A stretch of 64,000 nt of DNA from Piezodorus guildinii (GCA_023052935.1 CM041294.1:39827236-39891235); one strand, 5' to 3'. Shown: positions 1-11,793, numbered from the stretch's first letter. Numbers and translations: made by a program. Notes: generated by a model not told the origin, from the sequence alone.

Positions 1-128
1 GTTTTCAACAGAAATACACATTTTAGGGTCCCCTGAGTCCAAATAACCAAGTTTCGCAAAAAGGTCTGTGTGTGTGTGGTAACTCACAGGCGGAAACGGT
101 AAGTCCTATGAAACTGAAATTTCATATT

Positions 129-1326
129 TAAGAAAAATATGAATCCTGTAATGACAATATGTTCGTCCTCAGGCAGATCATTGAAAAACCTCGGGAAATG
201 AACCAGGAGCTGCATTTAGCCTTTGTGGATCTTGAACAGGCATACGACAGCGTCCCAAGGAGCAGAATGTGGACCGCATTGAAAGAGGCGGGCGTCGACA
301 GCACCTTAATAGAAGCTGTGAGACACCTATACCGAGATGATATCTACCGAGTGAAGATTGGAAAGCGGCTATCGGAGCCTTTCTCGGGAACTAAGGGTCT
401 GAAGCAAGGATGCAGCTTGGCGCCGACTCTCTTCAAGATTTACCTTTACATGTCTGTAAGGCAATGGTTTGACCAGTGTGGAGATGTAGGACCCTTTATC
501 GACGATGAACAGCTGGTCTCCCTTTTCTTTGCTGATGGCCAGGTTGTGTTTGCTCGGAGGAAGGTGTACCTGGAGATGATGATGTGTTCTCTATGGGATT
601 GCTACGAGTCCAAGGGACTCAAAATAAACTTCGAAAAGACCGAATACATGGCTATAGGCGCTGAAAATGACGGTGATCTAAATGTTGATTCGGAGACATG
701 TACAAAGGTGAATGTCTTTAAATATCTAGGATCGTACCTGGACTTCTCTCGGTCATCAGAAACTGATGTTAGGAAAAAAGCAGAGCAAGCTCGAAAAGCC
801 ACACGCATGCTGCATCCGGTTCTGTGGAATAGGACGATTTTAAAGGAAAATAAACGAAGAATCTTTCACACCATCGTCGAGCCAATCTTAACGTATGCAG
901 CCGAAACATGGACCATGTCATCCATGCTATATTCCAAGCTTCAAGCAGTGGAAATGGACTTTTGGCGAAGATGTATACGTGTTACAAGAAGGGACAGACT
1001 TCGGAATGATATTGTTCGGGAGAGAATGGAGGTTCGCCAGTCTGTTAACAGCAGAATTGGACAGCGAAGACTAAGGTGGTATGGCCATGTAAGGCGAATG
1101 CCTACAGAGCGTTGGCCGAATCGAGTTTTGGACTGGCAACCGCCAGGAAGACGGAGACGAGGACGACCCAGAGGTAGATGGATTGGTGGAGTTGAGGAAG
1201 AAATGGCAGGCCGAGGTCTTCAGGATGGAGATTGGCTGGACCGCGACCTCTGGTGCTCTGCCCTGATGTAAAAGGCAACCCACGTTGGAACGCCTATAAA
1301 AGTAAAAGTAAAAGTAAGAAAAATAT
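129..1326 (+). mobile_element. 5'-truncated RTE/CR1-like LINE with 12-bp target-site duplication
   Basis: The 12-mer taagaaaaatat occurs at 129-140 and again at 1315-1326, flanking the inserted DNA 141-1314. The insert starts inside the reverse transcriptase domain, so most of the 5' part is missing. It ends with a short 3' sequence after the stop and an (aaagt)-type tail at about 1300-1314, as expected for target-primed reverse transcription. The insertion lies inside a family R copy and is therefore younger than that copy. The LINE clade is not resolved from this fragment. Confidence 0.85.
159..1271 (+). pseudogene. LINE reverse transcriptase fragment, catalytic motif damaged
   Basis: An open frame of 370 residues covers the palm, thumb and C-terminal part of a non-LTR reverse transcriptase. 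Motif A reads FVDLEQAYDSV (residues ~22-32). The motif B region reads GLKQGCSLAPTLF (~80-92). Motif C, normally FADD or YADD, reads FADG at residues ~124-127. The second catalytic aspartate is thus glycine (codon ggc at 537-539), which should abolish polymerase activity. The C-terminal end has the RRLRWYGHVRRMP and GRPRGRW motifs usual in this LINE group. There is no endonuclease domain because the copy is 5'-truncated. The methionine at 159 is just the first in the frame, not a real start. Confidence 0.85.
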
Positions 1327-2036
1327 ACAACCTAGAACTTACAAAACCTTTTTCATCAAGATGAGCTTACCAGAAGAGGCACTTTATACCATGCATTTTG
1401 TACCTTTGTTCGATTTTTTCGAAAACGATTCCGACGATTTTGATTAAACTCGCTATATCGATGTAAAATTTAATGGGCTTTAATATAATTTAGATTTCAT
1501 TCTGATTAAAATGGTCTGACAGGGCTTAAATTCCGATATTTTAAATTTTCTTTCTCTAAAGTAATTTTAATTTTGTTGATACTATAAAAATAACTATATT
1601 ATCTTGTTACCACAGATGAAAAACAGGTAAATGTATAAATTAAATTAATTCGATACCCAAATAAAGGAGAAAAGAGTAAAAATATTTTTTTAATGCAATT
1701 TTTTGTTTTTGAAAATAAGAACCGTAATATACGTGTATGATGTACCGTTGGAAAGCTAAAGTTTTTAGAAAAAATATTATCACATGCTCAAACTTTTAAA
1801 AGTTAATAGAGAGTAATGAAAAGAAGATAAAACTAACTGATTATTTTTGATAATAATATAATAGATTTTTTAATAAAACACATGTTTCTATATAAATTCG
1901 ATTTAATTAATTATTTAATAGTTTCACGTATTAGTTTCACTTACTATTTTTATCTCTAACTGTATTTGAAAATTCTTTCATTGATTTTAAAAATGGAGGA
2001 AAGTGAAAGTCGTGTGTTGCCCGCACCAGATTTTTA

Positions 2037-2550
2037 GAAATGTTAAGGAACATTGTAGATCATGTACTGTTTTTTACTTTTTTTATCTTCCAAAATTACG
2101 TTATTTATATCATGTGATATTATAAGGAGATGGCCATTGAACATATTTCCTCAATAAATCCAACAAGTGTACCTAAATAAAATATTTACTCGGTCCGATT
2201 GAGCAGATTATTGGGAAGCTGGCCTTGTTAGTTGAGCTGCTTGAATAAACACAGCCGCAGCTCCAGCGGTCAGTGACTCCTATAATAACTCAGGCCCAAT
2301 CACCCTGTTGTGCTCTTAAATAAATGACCTAGCCCCTATCCGACACTAAAAATAAATATACCAAAATTCGGTAATATATATGCGGAAGGAACCCTATGCG
2401 GCTGTCATATATCTTAATGCTTGGTTAGAGTCTAGTCACCGGGCCCATTTTTTGTTTTGTTTACTGTAATGTAATAACAGTAAGCCTTTCCTGAGATAAA
2501 AAAATATATCATGAAGAAAGGTTTTTATTTATTTTCATTGTAGAACAAAT
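2037..2550. other. Interval between two R copies, nothing recognised
   Basis: AT-rich DNA with a slightly GC-richer patch at about 2190-2330. No open frame with coding character, no RNA gene and no clear repeat ends were seen. Confidence 0.5.
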
Positions 2551-2554
2551 ATTT

Positions 2555-3358
2555 TTACTCTCACTTACTTATAGAAAGTATTGCTTTCCTGTAAATTTTC
2601 TAATTTCAGTTTTCAACGGAAAAACACGTTTTAATTTCCCTGACTCCAGTTAACCTATGTTGCAAAAAAATATGTGTGTGTGTGTGTGTGTGTTTGGTAA
2701 GTCTAGCACGGAAAGGAAAATTCGCACAAAAGTGAAATTTCATATTTAAGACAACTATACGCCCGAGATGTTCCAGCAACGTTTGCATTAAAATCAGAGA
2801 AACATAAGAGTCACTTTCATTTTTTTCACGATTTCCTCCTAAACAGCTCAAAAGATTTTAATCAAGTTCACTATATTAATGTAAAATTAAATGGTTTTAA
2901 TATCATATGGTTTTCATTCTGATTTAATGGTGTGATAGAGCTTAAAGGCTAATCATTTTCTTCTTCTGAAGTCCCTTTAATTTTGTAGATTCAGAAAAAT
3001 TACCATATCATCTTGTTATTATTGATAAAAATAGAGTAAATATATAAGTTTAACGAATTCGATATCCGACTAACGGAGAAAAGAGTAAAAATATGTTTTC
3101 ATGCTATTTTTGTGTTTTGAACATAAAGATAGTGATATAGATGTAAAAAGTACTGTTGAAACTCTAAAATTTTAGAAATATCACCTTATTCACTAAATTG
3201 TAAAAGTTAATTGAGAATAATGAAGAACCGATAAAACTAAATGATTGTTGCATAATAATAAAATAGATTACCTAATAAAACACATGTTTATATTGTTTGT
3301 TTATATAACTCTAGGTAATTTATTTTTTATCTTTATATTTTTTCATTCGCACCAGTCA
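2555..3358 (+). repeat. Family R repeat, copy 2
   Basis: It begins with the family's 5' signature (cacttac, then gaaagtattg), has a GT run at 2673-2694 and the usual downstream blocks. The 3' end is cut short near the cattcgcaccag motif, where the 3' end of a Jockey-type LINE abuts it. Confidence 0.75.
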
Positions 3359-3359
3359 G

Positions 3360-3623
3360 AAGTTATCTGATAATCAGCAAAAGTGCTGTATAAAAAGTGA
3401 GATCAGATATGGTAGGCATGGGGAAGGAGAGTGCCCAGCAGCACCCTTTCCTAGGCTTTAACTAAGCGGAGGAGGTCCCTCATCCAGCTTCTTTTTAGTG
3501 TTCTTCTGACTGGAATTTCAAGTATTGAAATGTTGTTAATCGGTCTATTGTCGTATCCGTGAAATTTACTGTGAAAAAGAAAATAGCGTGTTTGATTTTG
3601 TTGATCAGTTGATGGTTGTTGTA

Positions 3624-3670
<47 letters not shown>

Positions 3671-4345
3671 CATTTATTGAAATTTACAACTGTACTTCAA
3701 GGTAAAACAAGTAAATGTGACAACAGATAAATGGCGTGAAACAAACTTGAAGAAGAACTACCCAATGGCAGCACTCCTGTAACTTTTCTAAACTAGAAGG
3801 TCTCGAGGCCATCTTCTTTTCAGACGCCTCGGAGGATTGTCAGGAATTGAAGAGGAAGAAAGTATTGAAAGAAGAGGATTAGGGTATAAATGGAGTTTGT
3901 CATGAAAGGAATGGTATCTAGATCAGGCCAAATCAGCAACATACGGAACGTTGAGGTCTTTATGGATAAGTTTTTTCGTAACAAAGTAAGGAGCATTGAG
4001 GATTTTACAAAGGATTTTTGATTGTAGGGGTTGGATACGGGAAGAATTCGATGGTTTAGTAGAGCCCCAAAGCTCCACTCCGTAGTTGTAAGTCTGTATG
4101 TAGGATTTTGTTGTTTACGTACCAAGGAGCTGTCGTTATTAGTCTTAAAATTTTTATTGAAATGATTGCAGTTTTTGTATGTGAGTTATTTTTTGCTGAG
4201 CAATAATTGTGTGAAGCGTAAGTTTCTGTTTAATTTTTAATTTTGATGATTTAGATAAAATAGAGTATAGTACTTCCAGTTGGTGGTTGAGAGTCTTTTC
4301 TTTTCATCTTGACATGTGGGCCCCAAGTCATCCTTCGGTAATTAA
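3360..4345 (-). mobile_element. Jockey-type LINE, subfamily Jc, minus strand, interrupted
   Basis: The reverse complement of 3360-3626 and of 4094-4345 matches consecutive parts of the plus-strand copy at 24027-24949. That copy supplies the order: coding end, then 3' UTR. The two halves are separated by a different Jockey subfamily (3627-4084). The frame is badly decayed, with no useful ORF. The 3' end joins family R copy 2. Confidence 0.75.
3618..4093 (-). mobile_element. 5'-truncated Jockey-type LINE, subfamily Jb, nested in Jc
   Basis: A poly-T run at about 3626-3665 (the poly(A) tail of a minus-strand insertion) is followed by a reverse transcriptase C-terminal remnant (minus frame about 3820-4084). 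The 9-mer gttgtaagt lies at 3618-3626 and at 4085-4093, so the inserted DNA is 3627-4084. Removing it rejoins the Jc sequence. The translated remnant resembles the C-terminal end of the frame at 37761-38640. Confidence 0.8.
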
Positions 4346-4379
4346 TTAAAAAAAAAAAACATTATAAATATTTTTTATT

Positions 4380-4565
4380 GTTTTGATTAGCTCCTGAAGT
4401 TATCTGACAATTAGCAAATGTGCTGTAGAAACTTCAGGAGTAGCCCTTCCAAGGCTTTAATTTAGTAGAGGAGATCTCTCATCATGTATCTTTTAGCCTT
4501 TTCTAACAGGCATTTCAGCTATTGATATGTCCGTGCATTTTGCTGTGAAAATGAGCTTAAAAAAT
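4380..4565 (-). mobile_element. 3' end fragment of Jockey subfamily Jc, minus strand
   Basis: It shares blocks such as gaagttatctgacaattagc and the ccaaggctttaatttag segment with the 3' ends of the Jc copies at 3360 and 24800-24920 (reverse complement). Only the 3' end of the element is present. Confidence 0.65.
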
Positions 4566-5479
4566 AAAAAATCATTTATAATTAGGTGCGTATTCGCACC
4601 ATAAACTTAAAACTTTCTTACGTTAAAAATATACTCTTTAAGAATCGAAGAGTCTTATATGTATTAATCTTCTCATGTGCTATAAAAAAATATTACATCG
4701 TAATAGTAATAGCGGAAATCCTTTCTGAAATAAAATAAATTAAAACAAAAATAGAAGAAAAGTTAAGATAAAGAAGGCATTTAAGCTTTTAGGACTACCG
4801 TTTTATCTGTGGAAAAAAATCTTCTATTATATTGTACATACAATTCATGGGCCCATTTATTAGATTTTCTCACGTATTAATAGCACCTTATTGAAAGCTT
4901 ATCCTTTTCATACCTCAAGTAGGTATTTATAATACAATAAAATGCAATTACTTAGCTGTTAAATTTCTGATTCCAAATGAAAACCACCATGACCGAGGGT
5001 TGAAATACGAACAAAAACCATAATCAGATTTTAAATTGAATCTGCTGCCAATTCATACTTCTATTCATAAGCTAAATATAACCTAATAAATCGTTATCAA
5101 GCGATATGCCTTTTGGGGGGTATAAAACAGAATATAAATAAAAAAACTACCTTACCTGACTAAACCTTATTCAATATTTTTTTTTTTACATTGAAGTTGT
5201 AGGATGGTTTTCAGTTATAAAAACTCTAAAAAGTAACACCATCTAAACCTGTAAACTATCTAACAAATCATAAAAAATTTAATTTTTTCTGAACTTTGGA
5301 TGGAATTTAGATAGACGGAAGTGAATGATGACCCACTGATGTATTAATTAACTAAATGAAATTCAGCTAACTAAAAAAAATCATCACTTCAAAGGATTTT
5401 TTAATCGACAGGAAATACAAATAGGACAAACTTATGACCACAATTCGCTGTTTTAATTAATATGATAGCATAGAATGGT
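4566..5479. other. AT-rich interval, nothing recognised
   Basis: No coding frame, RNA gene or repeat boundary could be supported here. Confidence 0.5.
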
Positions 5480-6207
5480 GCTTTAGAAAGACATTTTTAA
5501 ATTATTTATTGATGTTTACAACTGTATTGTACAACACATCTTGTAAATAGGCGAAAAGAAAATATGCATAAACAAGACATGTAAGAAGCTACCCAGCGGT
5601 AGCATTGTAAAAATGTTCTATACTAGAAGGTCTCGAGGCCATCTTCTTTTCAGACGCCTCGGAGGATTATCAGGAATTGAAGCGGAAGAAAGGATTGAAA
5701 CTAGAGGATTAGAGTGGGGATGGAGTTTTTCATGGAAGGATTGATACCTGCTTCGGGCCAAATCACATATGGGATGTTAAGGTCTTTATGCATGAGTTTA
5801 TTCGTGACAAAGTAAAGAGCATTGATGATTTTTCGAAGGATTTTGGATAGTAGGAATTGGGTACGGGAAGAATTTGATGGTTTAGTAGAGCCAAAAGCTC
5901 TACTCCGTAAGTCCATATCGGTCTTATGATAGTCATGTAGATGAGCCTTTTGTAGTTTAGTGGAAGATTAGAACGTTTGTCTAGTAAGTCTAATTGAGTA
6001 GCCAAACACGTCAAGCAGTTTCTTGTCGTTTCAGTTTTGTATGAGGGTTAAAAGTTAGTCAAGGTGGAGTCCTAGGTATCGGATCTGTTCAACAGGAACT
6101 CGCGGAATGTTATTGAAGGACACTGTAGGACAGGATATCATAGGTTTACGACGAACTGTAAAGGTGCGATTTTCGGAATTTATTTTTATTCTTCAAGCTT
6201 TAGAGAG
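5480..6207 (-). mobile_element. 5'-truncated Jockey-type LINE, subfamily Jb, minus strand
   Basis: The minus strand encodes a broken reverse transcriptase C-terminal end in two frames (5701-6014), with the NYKRLIYMTIIRPIWTYG block typical of Jockey thumb regions. Imperfect flanking repeats gctttagaaag (5480-5490) and gctttagagag (6197-6207) fit a target-site duplication with one change. The 3' UTR begins with the same atttacaactgta-type block as other Jb copies. Confidence 0.75.
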
Positions 6208-7560
6208 GTAAATAAGTTATAAAGGTTTTAGGTTTATAGTATTTTACTATCCTTTTAGAACATAAATCCCGTTTAAGATTTTTCGGCTCCAACGCTTTTT
6301 TTCTTTTGAAACTTTAACTGTTTTAATTAATTCTACTATTTTCATCTTTTATTATTTTTTTAATTAAAAAATTAATCGAGTTAATGTGTATTTAGGTTTT
6401 GAATATTTTAAGTAAAACTATAGGAAACAACAGTATAAATAATATCACTAACACAGTACTTAGGGTTTTTATTTCCTTGAGATTGCTCGGTGAGTTAAAT
6501 GTTTTAAATGTCACCATTAAATAAAAGGCTATTCTTACCTATCTATATTATGATAATGCGACGAACGTAGTTTTCATCATTGATTTAGGAATGTGTTTCG
6601 ACTGATTCGCACTGTTTTTTCTTCGTGTTCTTCGGAAGTATAAGATGAAAGTTTTGAACAAATAAATGAAAGAGAAAATTCTGTTTTTATTATGCTATTA
6701 ATTATAATGTAATATAAATATATATTTTAGGGACTCGTAATTATTTTTGCTAGGTATGTAAGATTAGAAGTGGTTCAATATAAGTACTAACTAAAGTATC
6801 ACACTAAATATATACAGTGGCGCTATCTGTTGTGTGAAAATCAAGTAGGGAAATAGGATCCAAAATCAACCTTCAGTCACTAATATTTAAATAAATTTTC
6901 ATTAACTTTGAATTAGTAACATATCACATGACTTATAATTTGAATATCATTTTGCTGAAGGCAACAGGTCGGGATCCAATACAGTTGAGATGCATGGTCT
7001 TAACTTTAAATGGGTAGTCGTCGAGAAAATGTGGGGGAGTTTCTGCGGTCTGTAAGTGTCTGGAGAACGTTGATCTATCAGCTTATACTTAAACTGTTTT
7101 CATTTAAACTTTAACCGAACTAAATTCCAGTAAGTAGGAAGTCAATTAAGGAAGGATCTATTTGAATGATAGCCCGAGGACTAATGTTATTTTAAAATAC
7201 CAGACGGCCTCTGCTCAGAGTACCTCTGATTAGTTGGGATTCGGGAGGCCTACCCCGATCGAAATCTAATTAATTAGTTATTTAATGTTTAATTTTTTAA
7301 AATAAAATATAATGATTTTTGTATTATTTTATATGAAAACATTTTAATTTTAATTTTATGAATTAAAAAAAATATCGTATCTGAAAAAATAAAGTAGATA
7401 TATTTTTGAAAGATTAGGGAAGAAATCGTATCTCCATTAAGCTACCAAAAATCAAATAAAACAAAATTTTGTATCGTTATATTGTAATGTATTGAGGATA
7501 CTGAGGGGAGTTCATAATTAAATAATTTTATTATTAAACAATAAAAGATTGAGAAACCTT
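6208..7560. other. AT-rich interval, nothing recognised
   Basis: There is a GC-richer patch at about 6960-7255, but no protein, RNA gene or terminal repeat that I can identify. Confidence 0.5.
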
Positions 7561-7599
7561 TGTTGGCAAAACACATCAAAAGGCGTTTACCTCCATGGG

Positions 7600-8180
7600 C
7601 CCCCCAGAAATATGTACCTTGGAAAACTTTTTAGACACTAGGACAAAGGACCCCCGGCATGGGATACTTCCCAGATCAGCCCCTCCCGAGGTGACGACGA
7701 TGAGGAGAAGATTGGAAAGAGGCAGTCATTTTTTATCCTCAAGATGTGAGTCGGGTTCCATCTAGAAGAAGAGAGGTCCGTCTGGAGGTCAGAGAGAGCA
7801 GCTGGAGATCTAAGAGCAAAGAACTGATTCCACCTTCGCCAGCCGACTAAGTGTTTTAAAGGTATCTCTCTTGTTTGTAATATTGTATGGCAAAGGTAGT
7901 ATTGAAAATGTCCCTCAGTATTCTCAATCAAAGTTCTAGGCAATGTATTAATATAATTTATATGTGTAAGTTAATAATTATAATAACGTATTAATTGAAT
8001 CTTGTCTACTTTAATCTTACCCTGCATGCCACCTCTTGGATTGGTAAACACGATACCTTTGGAAAGGAAATCCAATGGTACTATTAAATATAGTTTATAT
8101 ATAGATTAAATATATTAAGTAAGCTAGTTTTTGAAGGTACCGCTGCCTTAGAAAAGCAGCCGGTCAAAAACAGCAATATT
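7600..8180 (+). repeat. Unclassified repeat family P, copy 1
   Basis: Blocks at 7912-7930 (cctcagtattctc) and 8027-8170 match, with divergence, 47672-47690 and 47760-47905 in the same order. The shared part ends with a small stem-loop (gctgc/gcagc at about 8145-8163) followed by an A-rich block that aligns with the GGCCGAAAC of copy 2. An open minus-strand frame at 7638-7943 has no recognisable motif and is probably chance. The class is unknown. Confidence 0.5.
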
Positions 8181-8181
8181 T

Positions 8182-8418
8182 CTGTGGCGGTCGTGAAAAA
8201 CTGGATACCTCGAGTTATATAAAAAATGAGCTAACTCCACGTATCGCTCCCTTAGCCCATCTCCCATCTCGTGTTAAATTGGTTAAAAAAATTTCTTGGT
8301 GGAAGAAATTTCAGGGGAAAAGTATTAATTACTCTATTTTGGGTATTATGTAAACTTTAAGTCGCTCACCTGTAAAAATAAAGATTTTGACTTAACCACT
8401 TATTCACGACCGCCACAA
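8182..8418 (+). mobile_element. MITE, family M, copy 1
   Basis: A 237-bp element with terminal inverted repeats ctgtggcggtcgt at the left and acgaccgccaca at the right. It is flanked by the 4-bp direct repeat attt (8178-8181 and 8419-8422). Its internal sequence is shared with the copy at 31720-31946. There is no coding capacity, so movement would need a transposase from elsewhere. The superfamily was not assigned. Confidence 0.8.
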
Positions 8419-8512
8419 ATTTTTTAAATAGGAATAATTATTGGTGATTACAATTGGTTGGTTTTTCGTTTTTTATGTTTTCAATACAGGTTTTTAATTT
8501 AATTTTTTTACC

Positions 8513-8835
8513 TTTATTGAATCTGATAGCGCTAGTCTGCTATACTCTGGGTCCTGGGTTCGAATCCCGGCTGTGGCAGAATATTATTTATTCTGTTAAT
8601 TCAGTCGGGGGGCGATCCTAGGGTATGGAGCCCCTCCAGGGGCAGACCCAGCCTCAATAACGTGGGTACCCAAAATAATTGGGGTAAAACCTGGCGGCTG
8701 AGCGCGATTAAGGCCTAATCACCTCATTGCACTGCCGTTGGCCTAGAACAGTACGAATCTGTATATGTACTGTGCCCAAGACCCTTCATGGGTTGTAGTG
8801 GTACAGTTTTTTTTTTATTTTATTGAATCTGATAG
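8513..8835 (+). mobile_element. tRNA-derived SINE, family B, plus strand
   Basis: The 17-mer tttattgaatctgatag at 8513-8529 is repeated at 8819-8835, a clear target-site duplication around 8530-8818. The head has an RNA polymerase III B box (gggttcgaatccc, about 8555-8567) in a tRNA-like context. The A-box half is 5'-truncated or merged with the duplication. The body is shared, in opposite orientation, with about 46385-46635. The 3' end is T-rich. Confidence 0.85.
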
Positions 8836-8859
8836 AATTTCAGAGGTTTTACTTCGCGG

Positions 8860-9640
8860 TATAGAGCGACAACTATGTATAAAATCTACGAAATATAATA
8901 TACGAAAGCATTCCATTCAGTGTCTCATGGCATCTTTACCGTAAGCTTGTGGATCTTGAGTGCCCAGAACAGCTTTATAGTATCATTGAGTCATTTATAA
9001 CTTACAGGAGTCGAGCTATTCGGTTTCGTGATAAGAAATGTAGGACCATAAAACTCGCATGTAAGGTGCCACTAGGAGCTGTACTATCACCAATCCTTTT
9101 CTCAATTTGCTTGGCGTACTTCAATTTGCCGTAAATATCAGAAAGCAACACACGCAGCCTAAGTAGATAATATTGCTATATACAGTAGCAGCATGAGTTC
9201 CCGCATAGCTCTATAGTAGGTCAAATTTGTATGCCAAGAAGTAGTATTGGATAACTTACTAGGAATAAATAAAAACAGATTGTATAATGCTAATTTATAA
9301 CTGCACAAAGGTTAAAAATCCAGGCTCGCGCGGAAGTTTTGAGTTAACAACATATCACTAACGTCATTTAAGTCAGTGGTTTACTACCAGACTCGACCGG
9401 TATATGGACCCATTCAGCCCATGGTTATAATAAGGTCAGAGCTGTTATGAAGAAGTGCTACCGGCTTCACCACTTGCTATTATACCCAGCTCTATTTTTA
9501 AGGCTTGAGATCAACATTTACAAAGAATCTGTGGGAATTATCTATACAATAATAGAATCAAAACCATCCATTGAGGATTGAGAGTACCTCTTATTAATGA
9601 TTACATAATGTACAAGCTTAGTAAACAATTTTCGGTCCAA
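8860..9640 (+). pseudogene. Highly decayed LINE reverse transcriptase
   Basis: A short open frame at 8949-9134 holds a motif B relic (KVPLGAVLSPILF, where VPQG would be usual). About 30 bases after its stop, another frame reads ADNIAIYSSS, a damaged relic of the YADD motif C. Further on, pieces such as VPLINDYIMYKLS resemble a LINE C-terminal region. Several stops and frameshifts separate the pieces. This is an old, dead copy of uncertain clade. Confidence 0.6.
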
Positions 9641-9697
9641 ATGTTTAATTAACAACAATTTCCTTATAAGAAATATTGGAAACTATACCAACAATAG

Positions 9698-10576
9698 TAT
9701 AGGGTTGTTTCACATGAAATGTCCGTTTTTATAGTTTCTGAAACACATAAAGGATTTTGCAGGTCTTTGTTATTTTCTTCCGGATGTTTACATATTTAAA
9801 GTAAACAGTTACTAATTCTCTACCTTTGTATTATAAACATTAGCTTCCCAATCAATTACCCACTTTTTAGTATACCTCCAAATATGAACATGGAAACACG
9901 CGATTTTCGAATAATATTTTTGTACGAGTTTAAACTCGGCCATTCAGCAGCTGAAGCCGCTAGAAATATTTGTAAGGCGTTTGGGGAAGGGAGTGTTAAT
10001 GAACGGACCATTCGCCGTTGGTTTGCTAAGTAGTCAGGGGATACCGACTTGGAAAACTTGCCCCGAGGAAGACCTCCGTCCGTAATAGACAACGATGTCC
10101 TCAAACATACAGTAGAAGGAAACCCCTACCAAACAGTTGAAGGACTCTCAGCACAACTAAATGCAAGTGAATCTACCGTTTCCAGACATTTAAAGTGTAT
10201 TGGGAAAGTAAAAAAGTTCGATACATGGGCTCAAAACATACCGTGCAAAAATTGAAAGAACTGGGCTACGAAGTTCTTCCGCACCCAGCATATTCTCCCG
10301 ACTTGTCTCCAACAGATTACCATCTGTTCAGGAATTTAGACAACTTCGTCAAAGGAAAACTTTTCGAAAATGATGATCAAGTGAAAAGTGCGTTTTCAGA
10401 TTTTGTTTCACTTGAAAGCCCAGGGTTTTTCAGTTCTTAGAGTTGGTGTCACGTTGGGAAAAATGTGTAGAAAAAGAAGGTAAATACTTCAAATAAAATT
10501 ATCTTGTTTTCATATCGTATTTTTAATAATAATCCTTTACCTTGAAAACGGACATTTCATGTGACACAACCCAATA
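9698..10576 (+). mobile_element. Internally deleted mariner element, copy 1
   Basis: Terminal inverted repeats of about 29 bp (left 9700-9729, right 10545-10574, core cacatgaaatgtccgtttt) are flanked by TA at 9698-9699 and 10575-10576. At about 875 bp it is shorter than a full mariner (about 1.3 kb). The middle of the transposase gene is missing, so it is non-autonomous. Confidence 0.88.
9890..10440 (+). pseudogene. mariner transposase remnant lacking the first two catalytic aspartates
   Basis: The N-terminal helix-turn-helix region is readable from about 9890 (phrases such as ETRDFRIIFLYEFKLGHSAAEAARN and RTIRRWFAK), with a stop at 10032-10034. The frame 10049-10255 continues the DNA-binding region (LENLPRGRPPSVIDND, ASESTVSRHLK). 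After a deletion near 10228 the frame 10195-10440 gives the mariner C-terminal end with SPDLSPTDYHLF, which holds the third catalytic aspartate. The part with the first two aspartates is gone. The deletion junction differs slightly from that in the copy at 60070-60592. Confidence 0.88.
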
Positions 10577-10884
10577 CTAAGCGGTGTATACACAAGCGTT
10601 CCGAAAAATAGTGAGATCGATGACTATAAGAAAGATGAAGCTGCACGAGTTATTATCATTAATATAGAAAAACAACCCTAAGTGGAAACCCTAAATACAG
10701 TGCCCAGCATCTAGAAACAACCTGCTACGGGACAGCAAAAGAAAATACAACATTCTTATAATGTAGCACGCTACAGAAAGAGAAGACCATTACAAAACAC
10801 CTTTGTAAAAGTTTATGTTTAAACTGTATAAACTATAGATGACATATAATATCTTAATCATTCATATTTTTTTTATGTTATTAA

Positions 10885-11793
10885 TTTCACTTACTATATA
10901 TAGTATGGGGAAGTATTGCGATAGTGAAAATTTTCGAATTCCAGTTTTCAACAGAAATACACGTTTAAGGGTCCTCTGAGTCCAAATAACCAAGTCCCGC
11001 AAAAAGGTCTGTGTGTGTGTGTGTGTGTTTGTTAACTCCCGGGCGGAAACGGTAAGTCCTATGAAACTGAAATTTTATATTTAAGAAAACTATACGCCCG
11101 AAACGTGAAAAAACTTTTTCTTCTAAATGAGCTTACCAGAAGAGGCACTTTATGCCATGCATTTTGCACCTTTTTTCAATTTTCTCGAAAACGGTTCCGA
11201 CGATTTTGATTAAACTCGCTATATCAATGTAAACTTTGATAGACTTAAACGTCGTGTAGGTTTCATTATGATTAAAATAGTCTGACAGGGCTTAAATGCC
11301 GATATTTTAAATTTTCTGCCCCTAAAATACCTTTAATTTTGTTGATTCTATAAAAATAACTATATTATCTTGTTACCACTGGTGAAAAACAGATAAATAT
11401 TTAGGTTGTGCGGATTTAAAAAACAACTAAAGGAGAAAACTGAAAAAAAAAATTGTAATGTAATTTTTTGTTTTTGAACATAGGATCAGTAATATACATG
11501 TATGATATACCGTTGGAAAGCAAAAGATTTTAGAAAAAAATATTATCTAATACAGAAGAGCTTGTAAAAGTTAATAAAGAGTGATGAAATGAACATAAAA
11601 CTAACTGATTATTTTAGATAATAATATAATAGAATTTTAAATAAAACACATGTTTCTATATAAATTCAATTTAATTAATTCCTTAATAGTTTCACGTGTT
11701 TTTATCTCTAACTGTTTTTTAAAATTCTTTCATTGATTTTAAAAATGGAGGTAAGTGAAAGTCGTATGTTACCCGCACCAGACTTTTTTTTTA
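10885..11793 (+). repeat. Family R repeat, copy 3 (best complete copy)
   Basis: This is the most complete uninterrupted copy, about 0.9 kb. The left end has cacttactatatatag, followed by the GT run at 11008-11029. The right end has ggaggtaagtgaaagtcg, then cccgcaccagac. The motif ctttcacttacc or its complement occurs near both ends as a subterminal inverted repeat. There is no protein-coding frame. The class is unresolved: it could be a large MITE or a non-autonomous element of another kind. Confidence 0.8.

Larger units (their letters stand above)
1..2036 (+). repeat. Family R interspersed repeat, copy 1, split by a LINE insertion
   Basis: An unclassified ~0.9 kb repeat seen at least eleven times in the window. 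This copy is cut by the window edge on the left. It holds the GT run near 67-77, then jumps across a LINE (141-1314) and resumes at 1327. It ends near 2036 with the family's conserved 3' motif gtaagtgaaagtcg-like followed by cccgcaccaga. The uninterrupted copy at 10885-11793 shows what the undivided repeat looks like. There is no coding capacity. Confidence 0.8.

Noticed and set aside
8530..8585. tRNA gene
   Set aside because: Only the B-box half is present, and it belongs to a SINE with a 17-bp target-site duplication.
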